A DNA stretch of 64,000 nt from Amphiura filiformis (GCF_039555335.1 NC_092629.1:1683935-1747934), one strand, 5' to 3'. Positions 11,516 through 22,776 are shown, counted from the stretch's first letter. Numbers and translations: made by a program. Notes: generated from the sequence alone by a model not told the origin.

Positions 11516-12823
11516 AATATCTCCGATAATATCAACAGTGTACGAGTAAGAGGAACTTTACAAAATGAGATGACGCAGGTACACTACATTTTGTAAAACT
11601 TTGGATAGTACAGACCTGACATTTAATATAAAATATTTTTTTCAAAAATTCCATTGTATCGGTGTTGGGTTCGCCTGAACTGCACGGGCTTATTAATTGG
11701 GTAAGGAGATGGTAAATTAATTAGTTTGACAGAAATGCATTTCCATTACACTTACATTATGGCGCTAATATAGTGAATTAACTCAAATGTCAGATTTAAG
11801 GAGACTGAATTTTTGAATTTGAAAAACCTTATTCGGATGTTATCAAATTTATTGAGGTTTGAGGTGATATTTACTTCACCTAAATACGTCTTTAAATGGT
11901 ACGCACTCAGACAGTTTGAATGGCCCCCTGGGGCAAAATGTTATAAACTTACTGTGCACAAAGAAACATCATGACAACTAGGAATCTGCGCAGTTGTTTT
12001 TGTACCAAAAGTTTAATAACATTTTGACCCCAGGGTACGTAGTACTTTTAAGAGCCATATTTTAAGTTCTTCCCGTGTTGAAAACATTAGTACATTGCAC
12101 GTATATTTCAGCTGTGATAAATGACAATTGATGACGAAGTTCAGGAAATATCACCTCAGAGCCCTATAAATTTGATAACAACAGAACAATGTTGCATAAA
12201 GTCCGTAATTGTGTCCCCCACAAAGCTCCCAAAATCCGCCATTTTAGGCGAATTCGCTACATTATGAGCACCATTATTTGAACTTAAGAAAACACGTTTT
12301 CTATCAAACAATTATTTTGCACCATCTCCCGACACATCTCATTAACATTGTCACACCCGAAGGATGAACATTTGGGAATATAATTAAAACAGCGAGTACT
12401 GTTCACACGAATAAGAATTATGAACACAAGCCAAATCTTTAAATGATTATTTCATTTAATGTTCTTAGATTCGTATAATTCTTTTGTTCTTTTATATTAT
12501 AAAGGTTACATTTACATAATAACATATTAAACTACATACATCCAAGTTCTTTCAATGAACATTTAATAAAATTACCAAAGTGGTGATGATACAAATTCAA
12601 AAACAAATCTTGGGATAATTTTTCTCAGACTCATTTGTTTAAAATGACAGCCTGTGTCAAAAAAAATTGTGCAAGTGAAAAGCGCCATCTTTGGCAATTA
12701 GAAAATACTGTTGTGACATGATGCTTACATCAACAAAAAGGGAACAGTCGTAGCTTTTAATACCGTTTGTGTCATTCATTTTGGTTTTGGCAATCCAAAG
12801 ATCTGCTTCACTAAACACAAATG
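11516..12823. other. Gene-free AT-rich stretch
   Basis: I see no exon, RNA gene or mobile-element motif between the degenerate exon and the assembly gap. Confidence 0.4.
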
Positions 12824-13023
12824 NNNNNNNNNNNNNNNNNNNNNNNNNNNNNNNNNNNNNNNNNNNNNNNNNNNNNNNNNNNNNNNNNNNNNNNNNNNNN
12901 NNNNNNNNNNNNNNNNNNNNNNNNNNNNNNNNNNNNNNNNNNNNNNNNNNNNNNNNNNNNNNNNNNNNNNNNNNNNNNNNNNNNNNNNNNNNNNNNNNNN
13001 NNNNNNNNNNNNNNNNNNNNNNN
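12824..13023. other. Assembly gap of exactly 200 N
   Basis: This is a run of 200 undetermined bases. The round number suggests a fixed-size scaffold gap rather than a measured distance. Apparent reading frames crossing it are meaningless. Confidence 0.98.
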
Positions 13024-13841
13024 CGGACTTAAGGGATGGGTTTATATGTGTGTAAATGGAGGAGAAATGGGAGGATTTTGGCATGTTTGCTGTGATTGTT
13101 TGCCTAGCAATATTGATCACAAGTACACAATTGATGGTGCATATCAAGGACCAAACTCTATAGTTTTATATTTAAGCACGATCACTTCTGTAAGGTCATG
13201 GGAAATTATGTAAATCGGCTTTTATATTTGATGTTGCATATCGGCTCACGCACTTTTTTTTTTGTACCCAGTATTTCACAAAGTCCCTGTACTCTGATGA
13301 CCATATGACTTTTTGCTGGTATGTTGAGCACTTTAAACAATTAATTATAGTACTTACCTCCTACTTTAGGAACATGCGTATGCCTTAATGTATGTCGACC
13401 ATGTCAACAACCCAGTGTAGTTTTACATGGTTGGAAAAGTCTATTTCCTTTCGCTATTTTGCCAATCATAATTCATAAATTGTCCAACTTTTTTGACAAA
13501 AAAGAGTTTTGCAACTATTCCGCCAGCAAGGAAACACAAATTTATGTGTATCCAGTGCGTCATTTACGTTTAAATAGTTCAGTTTATTGTCAAGTTGTGC
13601 CTCTATACGCCATATTTACGGAATTGATGATACGAGCTGATACGGAATTTTTGAACCCAAATTTCTTGAAATATACATTACCTTTTTAACTTCTCGCCAC
13701 GAAATTGGATTCATAAGAAGGTCAAATACACGCCTTCCATTATGGCTGGTATCATCATCTCGATTGGTGTCTTGTGTTAGTATTATTCCATATTTTGCTG
13801 GTAGAAGTTCAATGAAACCCTCCATAATTCACGACTACTGT
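13024..13841. other. Gene-free flank of the Polinton
   Basis: No supported gene is visible between the gap and the left end of the Polinton. The last six bases, 13,836-13,841 (TACTGT), match 37,511-37,516 on the other side of the element. Confidence 0.5.
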
Positions 13842-14770
13842 AGTAGTATAAAAAGGGGGATTCTGGGACACCCTTGTATTTCCCCTGTAAAAATCAAAAA
13901 AAACTCTTAACACAAAAAATACACACAAAACTTTTAATACCCTGTAATCCCCCTGCATTATTTTACCCTAAGCTTCCCTGTATTCTTCCCTGTAAATTGT
14001 TCAAAAATAACAACACAGGATTACACAGAAAAACAATTTACACAGGATTACACAGAAAAACAATTTACACAGGATTACACAGAAAAACAATTTACACAGG
14101 ATTACACAGAAAAACAATTTACACAGGATTACACAGAAAAACAATTTACACAGGATTACACAGAAAAACAATTTACACAGGATTACACAGAAAAACAATT
14201 TACACAGGATTACACAGAAAAACAATTTACACAGGATTACACAGAAAAACAATTTACACAGGATTACACAGAAAAACAATTTACACAGGATTACACAGAA
14301 AACAATTTACACAGGATTACACAGAAAAACAATTTACACAGGATTACACAGAAAAACAATTTACACAGGATTACACAGAAAACAATTTACACAGGATTAC
14401 ACAGAACAATAATTTACACAGGATTACACAGAAAAACAATTTACACAGGATTACACAGAACAACAATTTACACAGGATTACACAAAAACAATTTACACAG
14501 ATTACACAGAAAAACAATTTACACAGGATTACACAGAAAAACAATTTACACAGGATTACACAGAAAAACAATTTACACAGGATTACACAGAACAATAATT
14601 TACACAGGATTACACAGAACAATAATTTACACAGGGATTACACAGAAAAACAATTTACACAGGATTACACAGAAAAACATCCTTGTATTTTTAATTCACC
14701 CCAATCCAAATTACACGGAAAAAATTCCCCTGCATTTCAACTTATCCAAAAAAAATGCAGGGGCAAAAAT
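13842..14770. repeat. Left terminal inverted repeat of the Polinton
   Basis: It matches the reverse complement of about 36,490-37,510. The order is: terminal AGTATAAAAAGGGGG; a unique part with cccctgtaaaaatc and ccctgtattcttccctgt; the 27-bp tandem array; then a unique part with aattcaccccaatcc and cttatccaaaa. The inner edge is ragged near 14,757-14,790. Confidence 0.9.
14016..14679. repeat. 27-bp tandem array inside the left TIR, about 24-25 copies
   Basis: The unit is CAGGATTACACAG then AAAAACAATTTACA. A few units have lost or gained single bases. Because 27 is a multiple of three and the unit contains no stop in several frames, long repetitive open frames appear on both strands. They are by-products, not proteins. 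Confidence 0.95.
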
Positions 14771-15463
14771 TCCCCTGCATCTCAAATCAAAAAAAAATTG
14801 ATATTCTACACAGAAAAAAATCCCCCTGTATCTCATATCCAGTCTTCAACTATTATGACCTTGAGCTGACCCAAGTAGGGGAACAATCAATTTGTCTAAC
14901 CGGAAACCTAGCCTGGAGGCAACTCACAAATCCTTGACTAGCACACTTATGTACACTGTTGAGTTGCAGGAAGTGAGACAAAGTGGTTTTATGCTAAGCG
15001 GGAAGAATTAATTTGATATGTCTAACCAGGCGGAAACCTAGCCCGAGGCATTGTGGAGTTGAAACTTAATAACACACATTCCTTTGTTAACATGTTGCCT
15101 GATCAACCCTATTTACGTACATTAGGATAGTTTTGCAGGGAATTTTTTGTTGTTGATTTTATCCAGTTGCCAGATTTTTTGATACAAATTGGGCGACATA
15201 CCTAAATGTATCACACATTCCGATCCGGCATACACATTCCGATCCGACATAATTTTTTGAAAAATTTTTTAATTTTTTTTGATACTGTTTGGAATGTTTA
15301 TGCCGGATCGGAATGCGGAAATGCTAAACAGTGATGGCGCTGTTATTTTTTACTAGTTAATACCAGCTGGGAGAGGGCACACACTATTTTTAGATTTTTT
15401 CCTAATTTAAAAAAATAATTTAAGAAATTTTGATATAATAAAAAAAATCTTATAATAAAAAAA
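14771..15463. other. Non-coding region inside the left TIR, with inverted repeats
   Basis: The phrase CGGAAACCTAGCC occurs twice (about 14,900 and 15,030), so part of this stretch is duplicated. CATTCCGATCCGGCATA at about 15,215 is followed by a second near copy, and its exact inverse TATGCCGGATCGGAATG lies at about 15,299. They could form a 17-bp stem. I see no gene. Confidence 0.6.
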
Positions 15464-15774
15464 ATGGAATCGTTTAAAAATTATCGCAACATCGAAAAAG
15501 AAATTACTCTTGAGTCAAAAGTTGAAAACAAGCATTTGTTTGTATTTTACAAGGATCAGTGGATTCAGCTTAGTCATAAGAAAAATCCAGACAAATTTTT
15601 GGTTATCATACGATGATTAATCGATATGATGGAATTTTGTGTACTGAACTTGGGCTGTGTAATCCGCTTAAATATTCGAAAGAGCTATATTTGAGACACA
15701 AAGAATCATATAAAAAGGCTTCTAAAAAATATTATGCTAAAAAGAAAGCAAAAAAAATCAATTTAGAAAAATAA
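15464..15774 (+). pseudogene. Small Polinton gene, frameshifted, unknown function
   Basis: An ATG at 15,464 opens a 50-residue frame (starting MESFKNYRNIEKEI) that stops at 15,614. A neighbouring frame continues, open from before 15,601 to the TAA at 15,772-15,774, ending in a very lysine-rich tail (YYAKKKAKKINLEK). The switch falls at the T run around 15,594-15,600, so a one-base change there accounts for the break. The gene lies just upstream of the polymerase on the same strand. I do not recognise it; the basic tail could bind nucleic acid. Confidence 0.5.
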
Positions 15775-15816
15775 ATATTTTGGTTTAAAAAGAATATAAT
15801 AAAGAATAAAGCTAGA

Positions 15817-18800
15817 ATGCCGGTCGCTCAATTGCTTCTAACCGCGAAGCAATTTCGCAACTACGCTAGAAATAATGGATATCGAGGATACTCCAGACTA
15901 AAAAAAGAAGATTTGAGAAATTTAATCAGCAAACCTCCTCCGGATTACAAGGCGATCGATGAAGCAAAAAATGAAGAAAGACGACAAAGAGGAGAGTACA
16001 CCGTAAAAGAATTACACGCGATTGCAAAAAATGCGGGCCTTCGAGGATACTCGAGACTGAACAAAGATGCTCTCAGTCAAAAACTTGAGGATAATTTTTT
16101 TCTTTCTAACAATTTTGACGTTGTGGTACCACCCGCAAATCCTCGTCATCCGTTCAAGATCAAAAAGACCGATTCGAATCTTATCAACTTTTTCGAACTG
16201 TACACGATCGAAGGACGCTTTGGTTACGACCCCAACGCCTTCTTTATGACCGTCAAGCTGAGCATAATCAGTCTTTTAAACAACAACAGGCAGAAAAAAA
16301 TTCACATGGCTCTTAAGTGTACGTTTGAAAAAACAAACCCGCAAACTGGCGAAACTGATACTATAACCGGCACATTTCGTTCTACCACGAAGGAGATTTT
16401 AGCGGGTACGGTTCTTGATGATTATTACGGAATCACGACGGGTGAAATCTTGCAGAGCCTATTCGCATTCACAAACAATGGAAGTGGCTGGGTATTCAAG
16501 ATCATAGAATTCTTGAATATTTACATGACCAAGTACCAACCGATGCAAGGAGACTCGTACACTCCGACTCCAAAAGATCTAGCCCCCAAAAAAGCGATCA
16601 TCAATATGCAAAATAAAGATCCACGGTGCTTCGTGTGGAGCGTCGTTCGAGCCCTCAATTTAGTTGATATTCATCCCGAAAGAATAACCGAAGAACTTAG
16701 GATACAAGCCAAAAAGTACGACTGGGATGGTATTTCCTTTCCGACTCCTATATCACAAATTGCCAAGTTTGAAAAGAACAATCCTACAATCTCCGTAAAT
16801 GTAGGATTGTACAAACCAAAGGGTACTGACAAAGACACGAAGTACAACCACGCCATTGATCCCTTAGTAAAGAGCGATCACCCCGATCGTCCTCATCGCG
16901 TTGATCTTCTCTTGATTAAGGGAAAAAACTCTAAAGGCGAAGAAACCAGTCACTATACCGTGGTTAAGGACATGGGCAGACTTTTGAGGAAGATAACAAC
17001 CAAGAAAAACGTAAAACACTACCACTGCAGAAACTGCTACAAAGGTTACATTTGCAAAGAACGACTAAGGGTGCACGAAGATTTATGCCATTCTCATGAG
17101 ACTTCGAGAATTGAGATGCCAAAAGCAACGAAAGACGGTGATCCTCCAACTCAGTACTTCAAGCACTTCTTCAAGTCGCAGCGCGCTCCATTCGTCGTTT
17201 ACGCCGACTTTGAAGCCTTTACAAATCCGATACAAACCTGCCAACCTGAAGTTTCGCAGAAGACGACGAAATACCAAAAGCACGAACCTTCGGGCTTTTG
17301 CTACTACATCAAGTGTTTTGATGATTCCGTGTACTCTCAAGATCCCGTAATGTACACCAAGCAAAGCGAAACTGAGGACGTATCCCGAGTTTTTGTGAAC
17401 ATGCTCGAGGAGGACGTTAGAAAGATCTACGACAGGTTTTGGAAACGGGAAAACAATCCTTACATACTCGCGAAAAATATGATCATCAGTCCCAAAGAGC
17501 GAAAGTTATACATGAAGTCTACGCGATGTCACATTTGTAAGGAACCTCTAACCCCGAAAAATGAAAAAACAGAACCGTTAGAGATCACTGTCACTTTACT
17601 GGAAAATTCAGAGGAGCCGCTCACAATCAGTGCAATATCGCTTACAGAGCGCCAAATTTCATTCCGGTATTCTTTCACAATCTCGCGGGATACGACGCTC
17701 ACCTCTTCATCAAAAATCTCGGAAAGACCGAGGGAAAAATAGACTGCATTCCGAACAACGAGGAAAAGTACATCTCCTTCAGCAAAACAATGGTGGTAGA
17801 TTCCTTCGTTCCTATGAGGAATCGAATTGTAGCGCGACCGAACGAAGTCTGCCATATTTGCAAAGACCCTCTAACACCAAAAAACAAGAAGAATCCAACC
17901 GTAGCCGATGTGTCGTATCCAAAGAAAGAATCTTTAGGACCGGCTCACCAAAAGTGCATCAAACCCGTCGATGTCAAACACGAAATCAGGTTTCTCGATA
18001 GCTTTAAGTTTTTGTCTGCCGGCTTGGGTACGCACGTGGATAATCTTTCGAGTCTTCCCGAAATCACAAAATTTTTCAAAGACGACGAAAAATTGCAACT
18101 TCTTCTGAGAAAAGGAGTATACCCTTACGATTACGTCAACTCTCTAGAAAAACTTCGAGAGACCAGTCTTCCTCCCAAAGAAGCGTTTTACTCCAAGCTC
18201 ATTGACGCGGAAATTTCCGACAAAGATTACCAGCACGCTCGGAATGTTTGGAATACCTTTGGAATGAAAACCATGAGGGAGTACCACGATCTGTATCTCA
18301 AGTCGGACGTTCTCCTTCTAGCCGACGTGTTCGAAAATTTCAGAAAAACCAGTCTGAAAAATTACGAACTGGATCCTTGCTGGTACTACACGGCCCCAGG
18401 CCTATCTTACGACGGCATGCTAAAAACAACGGGTGTACGTCTGGAACTTCTCACTGATTACGACATGACTTTGTTTTTTGAAAACGAAAAGAGAGGCGGG
18501 GTTTCCATGATACCTACCAGACATGGCAAAGCCAACAACAAGTACATGGGTGACGATTACGATACGAGCGAGCCTAGCAAGTTCCTCATATACTTAGACA
18601 TGAACAACCTTTACGGAGATGCGATGAGACAACCGCTTCCGGTCGGTGATTTTAAGTGGATGACGCCGAAAGAACTAGACAATTGGCGCGAAATCCCGTG
18701 CACTCTTAAAGTGGATTTGGAATATCCTAAAGAGCTGCACGACCTTCACGACGACTTTCCCCTAGCTCCGGAAAGAAAGATTGTAAACAAAGTGGAAAAA

Positions 18801-19787
18801 CTAATTCCGAATCTGAACGACAAGGAAAAGTACGTTATCCACCACGTGGCTCTGAAGCAGTGCTTGGAGCTTGGACTCAAACTGACCAAGGTTCACAGTG
18901 GGATAAAATACCGAGAGGAAGCCTTCATGAAATCGTACATCGACAAGAATACCAGTCTTCGAACAAAAGCTGAATCGGAGTTTGAGAAGGATTTCTTCAA
19001 GTTGATGAACAACAGCGTCTTTGGAAAAACGATAGAAAACATTCGAAACAGAGTGGACATTAGTCTCGTGAACAGCGAAGCCGAAGCTCGCAAGTTATCC
19101 ACAAAACCCACCTACGACCGATACACCAGCTTTGACGAAAACCTCGTAGCCGTTCACATGAAGAAGACCTCGCTGTACTTCAACAAGCCGATATATCTCG
19201 GAGCGAGCATCCTGGATATCGCAAAGGTAAAGATGTACGCCTTTCACTACAATTTTATCAAACCCATGTACGAAAACAAAGCGAAGCTCTGTATGACGGA
19301 TACAGACTCGCTACTTTATGAAATCGAGACCAAAGATTTCTACAAGGACATCACTCCATACGTGGACCGCTACTTTGACACTTCCAACTACCCAGCTGAT
19401 CATCCATCGGGAATTCCGACCGGAAAGAACAAAAAAGTTCCCGGCATGGTCAAGGACGAAGCCGGAGGAAAGCAGATAGTGGAATTTGTTGGACTGAGAG
19501 CAAAGTTGTACTCCTTCAGAATGCACGAGGGAAACGAGGAAAAGAGGTGCAAAGGCATCAAGAAAGCGGTCGTCGAAAGAAAAATTACCTTCGACGACTA
19601 CAAGCAATGTCTTACTGACAAAAAACCTCAGACGAGAGAGATGAATGTGATTAGGAGCTACAAGCACGATATCTACACAGAAACCGTTAACAAAGTCGCT
19701 TTAGATGTTAACGATGACAAAAGAGTCATACTCGAAGACGGAATACACACGCACGCGATTGGACACTACGCCGTAAAACTTGAATAA
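15817..19787 (+). CDS. polB: Protein-primed family B DNA polymerase (pPolB), one frameshift
   Basis: The first frame starts at ATG 15,817, preceded by AATAAAG, and runs to 17,742. The second frame is open from about 17,575 to 19,787. The frame switch is near 17,575-17,585. Two SAP-like helical repeats open the protein (LTAKQFRNYARNNGYRGYSR and YTVKELHAIAKNAGLRGYSR). A Cys/His finger (CRNCYKGY, about 17,030) follows, then exonuclease motif I VVYADFEAFT (residue about 460) and exo II HNLAGYDAHLF (about 17,680, second frame). Polymerase motif A is YLDMNNLYG (about 18,595), motif B LMNNSVFGKT (about 19,005) and motif C MTDTDS (about 19,300). All catalytic boxes are present. It replicates the element's linear DNA by protein priming, as in adenovirus-like systems (family knowledge). 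A CHIC-type finger occurs twice, about 17,530 and 17,850. Confidence 0.93.
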
Positions 19788-19793
19788 GAAATT

Positions 19794-20799
19794 TTACTTC
19801 AAAACTCTGTCGGGTGGCAACTGTGTACCCTCGGGTACTATCATAAGCTCCTGTCTAACAAACGCTCTTTTTGGTGCTCCCTTCGACAAATAGTACAAAA
19901 TTGGATCACCCGGTGTTCTCACGATACTATCAACCGTGTAAGTTTCCAGAGACCAAATGGGATCGGTTGCGCGTCTTCTCTCACCTCCCTCCAACTCTCC
20001 GGGAGCGTAAAGATATCTCAATCTCACGTTACCTGGAATTTCAATCTCATTTTTCAACTTCTGTGGAGCTGAAGGCATCGTTTCAATCTTTTTCTTCTTG
20101 ATAGCATCAGCCGGTTTCATTCCTATCAGCCGAGTCTCTTCGCTGTTCAAAGCTCTGATCACATCCGGAAGCCTACCCACCCACTCGGTAGACCTCACAT
20201 TTTTTTGACCACGAGCCTCCATCAGTATTTCCTGCGAGTACTGATGGCCAAACAGTCTTTCAGCCAAAGTTCTGTTGAATCTTTCAACAATTGCCTGAGC
20301 TCTATGTTGACCAGGCAACCCTCTTCTGATATCGACCTTGTGCTTTTTCATCACTTCGTTCACTTTGCCCATGAATTCTCTTCCAGGATCGACCTGCAGA
20401 AGCTTCGGCCACTTTAAAACTCGAGAGTAAATTTTTTTTTTTTTTTTTTCCACCTCCCCAGATTCCTTCGAGTTCAGAGGCTCAGCTTCCTTGTATCTGC
20501 TCGCGACATCCACCACCGTCAACGCGTACTTGTAAAGCTTTTTTCCTTTACTCGGTCTGTCGTGAGGAGAAACAACAAATCGGCTTGATGAACTTCATTA
20601 GGTACACTTACGTTAAATTTTGCTCTGGGAATGTACTTCGGAGGTGGTAGGTAAATTTGCCACTGAGTCTGCTTTTTCAAAAATTTCTAGCTTTTTCTTT
20701 CGTCACTCCAGCCTCTTTCGCCAGCTTGTCTATCGCAGAAACACCCTTCCAATACCCTCTCGGACTGTAGTAAACCTTAGACATTTTAGTTTCAGCCAT
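19794..20799 (-). pseudogene. Polinton DDE integrase (retrovirus-type), two frame breaks
   Basis: The start is ATG at 20,799, directly behind an AATAAAAG-type box. The intact C-terminal frame (20,522-19,794) holds the catalytic triad: D in VVDVASRYKEAEPL, D in VDPGREF, and E in AIVERFNRTLAERLF. Upstream, the N-terminal part (MSKVYYSPRGYWKG) runs into a stop near 20,690. A second frame (PPPKYIPRAKFNVSVPNEVH) bridges to about 20,570, where another shift occurs. A long T run at 20,431-20,449 encodes a lysine stretch. The enzyme would insert the element into host DNA. The gene ends 6 bp from the polymerase stop, tail to tail. Confidence 0.9.
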
Positions 20800-20906
20800 C
20801 TTTTATTTTTAGCCTCGATTTAAAAATAAAAACAGTTTAAAAAAATCCCGACTAATAAAAAATAAAAACAGTTTAAGAAAATCCCGGCTAATAAAAAACA
20901 AACAAA

Positions 20907-21263
20907 ATGGCAAAACAATCAAGCATACTGAAGGTGGAATTTGAGCACTTGTTAGAAGAGCAAAAAGGATCCTCAATTTTGAAATGGGTTGAACTAGAAG
21001 AAGGTGGAATTTACGAAATTACCAATTTTGAGATCATGGAAACCAGGGTTGGAAAATCCGGAGTTATCACTCTCAGTGATAACACTCGAGTTTGGAGTTG
21101 TTCTACCCTAACAAAAAGGCTAGAGAACTTGGACTTGGACTTTGGTGAATCAATAGCTCTTGTTAAACCCACGGGCAAAAAAGAAAGCAAAACAACCGGG
21201 AACATGTACCACAGTTTTGACCTTGTAGTGAAAGAGTTGGAATATGATGAAGACTCAGACTAG
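20907..21263 (+). CDS. Small acidic-tailed protein, possible ssDNA-binding OB fold
   Basis: This intact 118-residue protein starts at ATG 20,907 behind aaaaaacaaacaaa. The centre reads GIYEITNFEIMETRVGKSG and VITLSDNTRVWSCSTL, a pattern of short beta strands with a basic turn. It ends in an acidic tail (ELEYDEDSD). Acidic tails and small OB folds are typical of single-strand DNA-binding proteins, and similar small proteins occur in Polintons, so a replication accessory role is plausible. This is inference from pattern only. A hairpin follows the stop by 26 bp. Confidence 0.55.
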   Translation: MAKQSSILKVEFEHLLEEQKGSSILKWVELEEGGIYEITNFEIMETRVGKSGVITLSDNTRVWSCSTLTKRLENLDLDFGESIALVKPTGKKESKTTGNMYHSFDLVVKELEYDEDSD

Positions 21264-21289
21264 ACGTACAGTCTAATATAACCAACAAA

Positions 21290-21328
21290 AAAAATCTCCT
21301 TTAGACATTCAGTCTAAAGGAGATTTTT
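21290..21328 (+). terminator. Gene-end hairpin after the 118-residue gene
   Basis: The two 17-base arms AAAAATCTCCTTTAGAC and GTCTAAAGGAGATTTTT pair perfectly around a 5-base loop. The hairpin lies 26 bp past the stop at 21,263 and 12 bp before the next ATG. It is one of seven comparable hairpins at gene ends in this element. Confidence 0.7.
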
Positions 21329-21340
21329 ATTGTTACAAAA

Positions 21341-22066
21341 ATGAAGTGTACGAGTAAATATAAGCGTTGTTTTTGCAAATTGTGTAAAAAGAAAACTCGC
21401 CTCCGGAACAAAAAACCGATTTGCAACCTATACGGTACCGAATTCACTCGGTTGTTTAAAGAACCCGCACGAGTGGAGCAAAGAGTTCCACCAAAATGTA
21501 AAAATTGCAACTCAGAATACATAGTAGACGATGTGTGTTATGATTGTGGTTTAGAAAATGACGCGTCTCTTAACGAGAACTCACCCCGAGTTAACATCGA
21601 CCAAATTCGACAATCGATAAAGTACTGCGAAACCAAGACCTACCAGTTTGAAGAATACATCGAAATCTATCGAGGAAATGTTACGAATTTGAACGAAAAA
21701 AAATTATTGTTCGAGTCCCCTCCGCGTAAAAAAGACTTGTTAAAAGTCTTGAGATCAGACCCAAAAGCCGTTCACAAGATTTACTACGAAATTACGGGCA
21801 ATTTTCCTGTCGATTTTTGGCATGATCGAGCTAATTTGTTATGCGATCTTGATAATATACTGAAAATTTATCTACAAAATAAACCCAAGAGAAATAATTT
21901 CAATATTCACTACGTTCTCTTCTACCTACTCAAGCGAAGAAATTATTCCGTAACTCTCGATGATTTTCCAGAGATTAGAGGCTCAGCTCCCACCCAAATA
22001 CTTTTATCCAAAGTATTTGATAGCGACCACACCGGTTCCGAGCAATCCCAGTCCGAGCAAAGCTAA
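21341..22066 (+). CDS. Zinc-ribbon protein resembling VLTF3-type late transcription factors
   Basis: This intact 241-residue protein starts at ATG 21,341 just after a gene-end hairpin. The N-terminus is basic and cysteine-rich (CFCKLCKKKTR). A zinc ribbon follows at about residues 53-72 (CKNCNSEYIVDDVCYDCG). The central part has DLLKVLRSDPKAVHKIYYEITG and the C-terminal part RNNFNIHYVLFYLLKRR then DDFPEIRG. This order of ribbon, helical middle and RxNF...YVL...FP end is what I expect of VLTF3-like factors of large DNA viruses and some Polinton-like viruses. They recruit transcription to late genes. The assignment is pattern-based. Its 3' end overlaps the convergent gene at 22,004. Confidence 0.6.
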   Translation: MKCTSKYKRCFCKLCKKKTRLRNKKPICNLYGTEFTRLFKEPARVEQRVPPKCKNCNSEYIVDDVCYDCGLENDASLNENSPRVNIDQIRQSIKYCETKTYQFEEYIEIYRGNVTNLNEKKLLFESPPRKKDLLKVLRSDPKAVHKIYYEITGNFPVDFWHDRANLLCDLDNILKIYLQNKPKRNNFNIHYVLFYLLKRRNYSVTLDDFPEIRGSAPTQILLSKVFDSDHTGSEQSQSEQS

Positions 22067-22428
22067 TTCCCCATTTTGGATCGATTTTGTTTGATCTTCG
22101 TCGAGATACTCTCCATCATAAAGTTGTGGTTCGGGTGGAAAAGAATCCATCAAAATTCCCGTTAAATTATAATACTGTCTCATCGCGTCATCGACGTCCG
22201 AAAAGGTTCTCTCCGCGTGACCCTGTTTTTTAATTGATCGTTGATGTAATCTATTCTTGAAAGACGCGCTAGATTCCAAGAATCTCGGTCGTGCTGAAGT
22301 TTTTCGAGAGCGAGATCGTGTCTTTTGCGTTCTTCCGAACTACTGAGAGAGTTGAACAGATAATTGCTCCCTGAAAATGCCAAAGCGTTAACCATGGCTC
22401 CACCAACCATGAATGCGATCGACGCCAT
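22004..22428 (-). CDS. Conserved Polinton membrane-associated protein, one frameshift
   Basis: The start is ATG at 22,428 behind aataaagagaaaa. The first frame begins MASIAFMVGGAMVNALAF, a hydrophobic anchor, followed by a charged helix (ERKRHDLALEKLQHDRD). After about 22,215 the sense continues in another frame: AERTFSDVDDAMRQYYN, then ELALLGLGLLGTGVVAIKYF, a C-terminal hydrophobic segment. The pairing of a hydrophobic start with an RHDLALEKLQ helix is, to my memory, common in Polinton hypothetical proteins; function unknown, perhaps a virion or membrane component. It overlaps the VLTF3-like gene tail to tail by 63 bp. Confidence 0.65.
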
Positions 22429-22448
22429 TTTTCTCTTTATTTTTACAA

Positions 22449-22485
22449 AAAACCTTCTTAGCACAGATAGTGCTAAGAGGGTTTT
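22449..22485 (-). terminator. Gene-end hairpin
   Basis: The arms AAAACCTTCTTAGCAC and GTGCTAAGAGGGTTTT pair with one mismatch around a 5-base loop. It lies 35 bp past the stop of the gene at 22,520-22,762 in its reading direction, and just upstream of the next start. Confidence 0.65.
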
Positions 22486-22519
22486 AATATACCTACCTTG
22501 ACAGAATGTTTCCCTTGGA

Positions 22520-22762
22520 CTAAACCATAATTTCATCCGGAAGAATTCCTTGATTCACGAGCCAATCTCTGAGCATCGTAGCCGAATAGACGCTCAAAAT
22601 CAACTTTCCGATATCCTCCACATCAAGCTGCGAGAGATTAGCCGGCTTCATTTTTAGGAACTTTTTCATAACGAACGAGTTAGCCCATATACCGAGGCTT
22701 ATCGTTGTTGCGTGATACGCACCGTTTACGATCATTTTTACGTTTGGATTGGTTTCTGCCAT
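22520..22762 (-). CDS. Small Polinton protein with hydrophobic segment
   Basis: This intact 80-residue protein starts at 22,762, with an AATAAAGAAG box touching the ATG. A moderately hydrophobic stretch (AYHATTISLGIWANSFVM) is followed by an amphipathic helix and the end WLVNQGILPDEIMV. I do not know a function. Its size, position and expression signals match neighbouring genes that look like small virion or membrane components. Confidence 0.6.
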   Translation of the reverse strand: MAETNPNVKMIVNGAYHATTISLGIWANSFVMKKFLKMKPANLSQLDVEDIGKLILSVYSATMLRDWLVNQGILPDEIMV

Positions 22763-22776
22763 CTTCTTTATTGTAA

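Noticed and set aside
12769-13213. Open frames across the N run
   Set aside because: They exist only because undetermined bases cannot encode stops.
13874-14869. 331-residue open frame with TGLHRKTIY repeats, and matching frames on the other strand and in the right TIR
   Set aside because: It is a by-product of the stop-free 27-bp tandem unit. All frames and both strands show equally long repetitive frames, and it spans a terminal inverted repeat.
17630-18001. 123-residue open frame overlapping the polymerase
   Set aside because: It overlaps the frames that carry the polymerase motifs and has no motif of its own.
21290-21328. Bacterial Rho-independent terminators, suggesting contamination
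   Set aside because: The hairpins resemble them, but the surrounding DNA has Polinton TIRs, matching target duplications, and flanking spliced animal exons. Contamination is not needed.
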